From NCBI GenBank assembly GCA_944990035.1, contig CALYLX010000116.1:248001-312000 (forward strand): a stretch of 64,000 nt of DNA, given 5' to 3'. The notes under the pieces were generated by a model that saw nothing but the letters and a program-made list of their open reading frames with translations, had not been told where the DNA came from and did not search any database. Origin of the DNA: Clitopilus passeckerianus (lineage: Eukaryota; Basidiomycota; Agaricomycetes; Agaricales; Entolomataceae). Made by a program: the position numbers and the translations under genes. Of the stretch, positions 58,794 to 64,000 are shown piece by piece. Positions within the stretch are counted from its first letter, which is position 1; each line of letters opens with the position of its first letter.

Positions 58794-60416
58794 CTACTGT
58801 CCATGACCGTCTGTGGAATCGAAGTCCTCGCTGAATTCCGTCATCACAAACTCATCCGATCTATATCCTCGTTCAACATCAGAAAGAACCACCTCCGTGA
58901 GCGTCGTGGTAACCACGATTCTTGGAATCTGAAGCTTCTTCTCCTGAGAATCAACTATCTCTCCACACAGGTCTCCTATCGCCCTATCGACAATTCTAGC
59001 TCCCAGGCCGGGCGACCTGAAGAGCTGTCCTGTCAAATTCTGGAGATCCTCATCCATACCTGAACGTAGGTTCAGGACCAGGCGAGAAATTACAATTGAT
59101 GTCATTATCTGGCTGAAGGAGGCGCCGAGAGACCTGAGGTCATGGGCTGGCGAGAGCTGGAAGAGAATAGTTAGGAAGATCGTCGGAGTCAGAGCCAGGA
59201 TACTTGTGTGCTCACAAAGTACACCAGAACATTAAGCAAGTTGGCGAGAAAAATGACGAAGAAATATATGGCGCCATCGCGAACGAACACCCTCAGAGTT
59301 CTGTGGGAGTTTAAGGTGGTATCTCGTGGATAGGTCAGATGAATGCACCTAAGATTGGGCGAGATTGTTATGTAGCCCCTTGCTCTATAAATAGTCAATA
59401 AAAATATGACAGAGTCGGTGACAAGGGGTGCTACCCATAGGGCGGCTAGTGCATATGCAGCATAAATAGATGAGCAAAAAGGCCCGAGGTTGAAGTGAAA
59501 GGCCTAAACGTACGAAATACCTTACTTGTCCCGGAGAATATGCAACCAACTACACCGGGCGGGAATCGAATGGCTGTCGAAAGGATGGGTTAGTAGCTTT
59601 CCGATTCAAAGGGCTGGAAGAAACCTACCATGTCCAGTTGATATACCGACAAACGATACTACGATTTGAACCGTCCAGAGAACCAGGAGGCCAGTCAAAA
59701 CAAGTAGGTTGCGCTTGTAGAGTGCAAAAACTCGTAGAATCATAATTACTGTGAATAGATGTGAGAAAAAATGGGTTAGCCAGAGACGAATCCGCTACTG
59801 ACGTTCGCAGACTGTAAAACTCTCTAAGCGCTTTGAAGTATGTTATGAAAGCGGGTATAACTCACTTGCAACCATGATTATCGTCGTGATCCCCTGAAAT
59901 GGAGCAAAACGATCACAACTGAAGAAACTTAGCACCTTCCCATTATCACACATCAGGGCCGCACTCACACTGCTTCGGACCAGGAGGGATCGTTATGGGC
60001 TGTGCTGGAGGTCATGCGCTGCTCCGTCTGACGTAAATGTTTTGGACGTACCGACTATGCTGACAATGAACTGGAGGGGCGTGACATAGCGATTTAGAAG
60101 AAACAGTATAGAGGCACCAGTCATGGGTCGTTTCCAGATACGCTCTACCTTTTAATTGTTCAGTCAGGCATCCACCAAACAGCATCCTGCGGCGTACCTC
60201 TTCAGGGAAAGTAAGGACTTCACTAGACTTGAGAATCCATCGAGCGTATTGGACTGGAAGGTACTCACAATACTCATAAATTAGGATCGTGAATGAAGCA
60301 ATCTGAAAGTAGTTAGTCCCTATCCTGCTGGAAGAGGTCAGTGCTATATTTTGGAAACCAAATGTGAGCTCACAAATGTTCCACCTGAGAGAAATATTCG
60401 GGATCTGGGCTCGCAT
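58794..60416 (-). CDS. DUF6533 family multi-pass membrane protein
   Basis: A seven-TM-type membrane protein of a family expanded in Agaricomycetes, function unknown. The start at 60416 gives MRAQIPNISLRWN. After an intron, YFQIASFTILIYEY and, across a further intron, RIWKRPMTGASILFLLNRYV form the DUF6533 signature (helix, then W-x-R-P and LFLLNRY). Further helices: VIMILRVFALYKRNLLVLTG with LLVLWTVQIVV, AAYALAALWVAPLVTDSVIF, and DGAIYFFVIFLANLLNVLVY. The C-terminal exon has SQIMTSIVISRLVLNLR, the usual final helix, and a hydrophilic tail ending SEDFDSTDGHGQ. Exon edges near 59.5-60.0 kb are uncertain. Confidence 0.8.
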
Positions 60417-61231
60417 GTCCTGCTATTGTCAATCCCATCCAAGCGCAAAATGGGAGCAGGGATACGTCCAGAGGACCAAGTCAGCCTAGCACACCTAGGA
60501 TATTTCAAGGAACTATAGTGTTCTTCTGCCGCCTTATGTACCTCCCAGCGTCATACACAGCTCACCGAATCCTACATGAACTGCTGTGATTCAATTTTCA
60601 TGATTCTCTTTTTCTAATTTTCGCTACAGCATTGTCATTCTTGGCTTTTTCTTTTTGCACCTTCTTCTTCGGAAATTCGGGAAGAGTGTGTCGATAGTGT
60701 TCTCAGCCTCAATCAAGTATAGTCCATTGAGGAGGATCCACATAGAAAACCCCTTGATGATGGAAGTATGGTGGAAGAAGGGTCCGAATCCTACAGCTCC
60801 GCCCAATCGGCGCTCAGCGGTATTCGGGTATCTTTCAGAGCCCAGAACAGGCACTGATCCGCGCTTTACGCATGTTGTCCTTCGACCACCACAGCCGTCA
60901 CGGTAGACTGGCTTACTATCGTATCCTCAATCCAAAAAAATACGCCAAGCTTCACCCACTTACTGTGAAACTCTTTCTGGCATGATGAAGCTAATGACTC
61001 GTTGGTTCAATTAAACCATACGCTCCCAATCCAAAAATAATCTACAAAACGGTTCGATTACACTACCAATCTCTTGCACGCACTGTGGTACTCGCCGAAT
61101 ATAACTACTGACCTGTCCACATGAGCCATGTGACTCTTGTACTCTCAACTGGGAGCTAAGAAACATATTCATCCCCAATTCAATACCGAAATTGCATTCA
61201 GCTTGTAACGACAGGAACCCCGACACACTCT
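60417..61231 (-). other. Intergenic region with a small unresolved minus-strand frame
   Basis: A minus-strand frame at about 60624-60900 reads AERRLGGAVGFGPFFHHTSI and then GFSMWILLNGLYLIEAENTI, with a basic tail (NFRRRRCKKKKPRM). It looks like a short membrane-protein end but has no good ATG start. No family is recognised. The rest of the region is unremarkable. Confidence 0.35.
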
Positions 61232-62342
61232 CTATCCACGATCACTCGGTGAAATCTCCTCCTTAACTATCTGCCTTGTCTGGAATCTGTTCTTACATTT
61301 CTTCGCATCTACAACTGTACTCAAGAATTGATCAAATAGCCTCCAGCAAACCCCTAACAACCTAGTGCTTGATCCTGGACTCCCAGATGCGTCGGGATTT
61401 TCTACAGGGCTCAGAAAGCAGTATTCAAATGATTCAAAGGTTGCATCTTCGCCTGGGTCCACTATGAAATTGACGTCATAGCAGCTCACCCACGACGGGT
61501 ATCGTATCGGACAAGTATCAGATGCAGATTTGGCCATATCTTTTGGTAAAAGTGGCGCAAGACTTCCATGAGCAAGGAAGGCGCTACACAAAACACCAAC
61601 CAGAAATCTCGGTTCCCAAAGAAATCTTTGGTCGCGTAATTCAACCTTATGGAGAGAGACCATTGGTGTATCGAGCAGAACAAGGTTGATCGTCGTCCCG
61701 TTGAATATTTTACTCAATTTCTCGAATTTCGGAGCTTCAGAACACCACAGAAAAAGGTCGCATACCATGACACTAGAATACTGTACCATACGATAGCCTC
61801 CACATTCTGATCCTCTCTCCAAGATCAGCGAGCCGCCTGGAGTGTGACCCAGCGGCAGCAGTCTGTGAAGATCGCCTACGCGAGTTGAGCTCTCCAATGG
61901 TTACTAGGTTGAATTTTCTCCGAAGTGAACGATGATCCCTTCTTTTGGCTCGAAGAATCTGCCGAAGCCTGCCGTTGCCATCGATATTGAGAGGAAGGGT
62001 AGTTGATCTTCTCCGACTCAATGACCGCATTGTCTTCTATTGCCTCCAAACTGGCGACAAGTCGGAGGGGAGGAAGAGCTAGCTCAAGAAACGTTCTGCA
62101 TCTGCCATTGGGTACTCTGTATGTCATATCTGCACAGGGAACAGTACATTCGCCCGGAAACTTTCCTCCTCCGTTAGTGGCGCATCCAGGAGCAAATCCT
62201 TGCCAAGCAGATGATCCAAATCTGACGTAAATTTGGGAAATTTGGCTTTGGACAACTTTCTGGGAAGGTTCTGCCTTTTGGATACCTTCAGCTGGTCGAT
62301 TATATCGTTATCGGCGCCACTTCCTCCATGTCTCCTGACCAC
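61232..62342 (-). CDS. Hypothetical protein locus, exon structure unresolved
   Basis: Three adjacent minus-strand frames may be exons of one gene. First is about 62342-62125 (KRQNLPRKLSKAKFPKFTSD and LDHLLGKDLLLDAPLTEEES). Next is about 62127-61876 (TYRVPNGRCRTFLELALPPL and RLVASLEAIEDNAVIESEKI). Last is 61897-61232 (221 codons; WRLFDQFLSTVVDAKKCKNR near its end, stop at 61232). I recognise no domain. The last frame contains VGVLCSAFLAHGSLAPLL, possibly a hydrophobic helix. It is convergent with nothing and divergent from ADE1. It could be real or decayed. Confidence 0.35.
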
Positions 62343-62619
62343 TCAGGGTTTTCAGGGTATCTATCGCAACGTTGCAAAGTGGAGTATCGGAAGGTCTAGA
62401 ACGATCTACTCGGCCGCTGGAATTTCGAGCTCATGCGACGATGTCCAAATACATTATCCGATTGTCGTCACGTATCACACGGATGATCAAGAGGAGCAAC
62501 AGACCCATATATAGATAAGATTATTTTTTCCACCATCGCCCGTGGCCTCAACGCTGCTCCAGCCTCTCTGCTCTCTCAATAACGCCCAACATTGCAACGA
62601 ACATTGTGCTGTGGCAAAA

Positions 62620-63693
62620 ATGAGGGCTTTGACAGAAACAGATTTTCCGACTTTGAAGTTGCTCTCAAAAGGAAAAGTTCGAGACATCTACAGCACATCG
62701 TCTCGCGATCATCTACTTTTTGTCGCAACCGACCGGATTTCAGCATACGACGTCATTCTGAAGAACGTACGCCTGCACAGTTGCCAACGCTGGTTTCTCA
62801 GCTTCGTTCAATCTCTCATACCTGATTAGGGTATTCCAGACAAAGGAAAATACCTAACAAAGCTATCGCTCTTCTGGTTTGACAAATTGGGAGATATAAT
62901 TCCAAATCATTTGGTCACGGCTGATGTTGATGAGATGCCGGAGGAGGTAAGGGAGTACAAAGACCAGTTGGAGGGTCGGGCGATGCTGGTCAGGAGGGCA
63001 GAGGTTGTGCCGCTTGAGGCCATTGTTCGAGGTTATCTATCTGGTGCGCACACCAAAACAACTTCGTTAAAAGAGAGAACTCATTGATTTGAAGGCTCTG
63101 CCTGGTCCGAGTATAAGAAATCGGGTACGGTACACGGTACCCAAATGCCAGCTGGCCTCGTCGAATCCTCTCAACTTCCCCGACCTATCTTCACACCCTC
63201 AACAAAAGCAGAACAAGGCGAACATGACGAGAACATCTCACCGGAACGTGCGGCCGAAATTGTCGGTCAAGAGCTCTTTGACAAAATCTCATCCGCTGCT
63301 ATCAGCCTCTACAACGCCGCCGCTCAACATGCACGTCTACGTGGACTCATTCTTGCAGACACGAAGTTCGAGTTCGGGCTTGTGCCTACTTCTTCTCTTC
63401 CCGAGTCATCCAACACCACAACCATTGGCGACAAGTCTCTCATTCTCATTGATGAAGTTTTGACGCCTGACTCCTCCCGGTATTGGCCTCTTGCTTCCTA
63501 CCATCCAGGCACCTCCCAGCCAAGTTTCGACAAACAATACGTTCGAGACTGGCTGGTTGCCTCTGGATTTAGGAAAGGCTTGGAGGGCGGACCGGAGGGT
63601 CACGAAGGCGAGGGTTGGGTACTCAGTGACGCTGTGGTGAAGGGAACACAGGAGAGGTATTCCGAGGCCGTGAGCGTGATTACATTGAGGTGA
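62620..63693 (+). CDS. ADE1: Phosphoribosylaminoimidazole-succinocarboxamide synthase (SAICAR synthetase)
   Basis: Cytosolic ATP-dependent ligase of de novo purine synthesis: CAIR plus aspartate gives SAICAR. Start [20 protein letters not shown] at 62620. Signature [20 protein letters not shown], then [13 protein letters not shown]. After intron 1 (about 62768-62829), [20 protein letters not shown] follows, then [24 protein letters not shown] sequence (here [20 protein letters not shown]). After intron 2 (about 63039-63091), [14 protein letters not shown] precedes [20 protein letters not shown] and [11 protein letters not shown]. Next are [13 protein letters not shown] and [13 protein letters not shown], the catalytic/aspartate-binding core. 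The end is [10 protein letters not shown]...[10 protein letters not shown] with TGA at 63691-63693. About 320 residues, normal for fungi, with all conserved segments intact. Confidence 0.93.
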
Positions 63694-64000
63694 TTTTGGG
63701 ATGTTGCATCTTGGGTGCTTGGAGGGTTTTGACGCTTTGAGTCCAGGGAATAACGTGGATTGGACTTCGGATAAAGGACATATTCTTGAATGGGGGAATT
63801 ATAGAAGGAAATAATATGGTTTTTCTCACCTGTTGTGTTAGACTGGGCAAATGGTTCATGATCTTCATCACTGAGCTCTCAATAAGCGGCGAGCGCTCTC
63901 CCATTTGCACGAGGTTTGGCATTGTTTGGTGCCTGTCAAAAAAGGGCGCTTGTTCCAGTCCACACTTCTTTCGAGACTGTCAAGAGCCACAATCATCGCA
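63694..64000 (-). other. Right-edge flank, possible end of a minus-strand gene
   Basis: At about 63830-63945 the minus strand reads FFDRHQTMPNLVQMGERSPL and then SSVMKIMNHLPSLTQQ, followed by a good donor (GTGAGAAAAACC). This could be an exon of a gene entering from the right. Too little is present to identify it. Confidence 0.3.

Overview
The window is nuclear DNA from a filamentous basidiomycete, most likely an Agaricomycete. Genes are split by many short introns (about 48-65 nt, GT...AG). The gene set fits that group: F-box-like/LRR proteins with an N-terminal coiled coil, a DUF6533 membrane protein, a NACHT-ankyrin STAND protein, a multi-exon P450, and secreted BBE-type flavin oxidases. 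There are no bacterial-style operons, rRNA, CRISPR arrays or recognisable intact transposons. All gene models were assembled by eye from reading frames and splice signals; exon edges are approximate unless stated.

Layout. 0-7 kb is a rearranged block: an F-box-like gene leaving the left edge (-), a 5'-truncated P450 (+), an intact P450 (+) and a truncated F-box-like relic (-). 7-10 kb holds the splicing factor GPATCH1. 11.3-19.4 kb is a duplication block: BBE oxidase 1, an F-box-like gene with one in-frame stop, decayed remnants of another oxidase/F-box pair, then an intact F-box-like gene. 19.5-20.6 kb is coding-like minus-strand sequence I cannot identify. 21.4-25.0 kb is a broken NACHT-ankyrin gene. 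25.8-28.8 kb repeats the duplication unit: BBE oxidase 2 followed by the tail of an F-box-like gene.

29-49.8 kb is conserved housekeeping sequence: a KHDC4-like KH protein, a Rom2-like RhoGEF with two DH domains in tandem, a METTL2/Trm140-type tRNA m3C methyltransferase, a YAT-family amino-acid permease, and a very long Rxt3-domain protein of the Rpd3L deacetylase complex. 50.2-53.8 kb holds two more BBE copies in tandem (-), one dead and one intact. 54.8-63.7 kb holds Mak11 (ribosome biogenesis) and mitochondrial GatA, which share a 145-bp divergent promoter, then a DUF6533 membrane protein, an unidentified minus-strand locus, and ADE1 (SAICAR synthetase).

The main biology is contrast and duplication. 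Single-copy housekeeping genes are interleaved with an expanding and decaying set of BBE oxidase and F-box-like units. These carry a conserved promoter (the same TATA-like 12-mer 51-52 nt before each intact oxidase ATG), conserved 3' flanks, and copies at every stage from intact to a few dozen bases.
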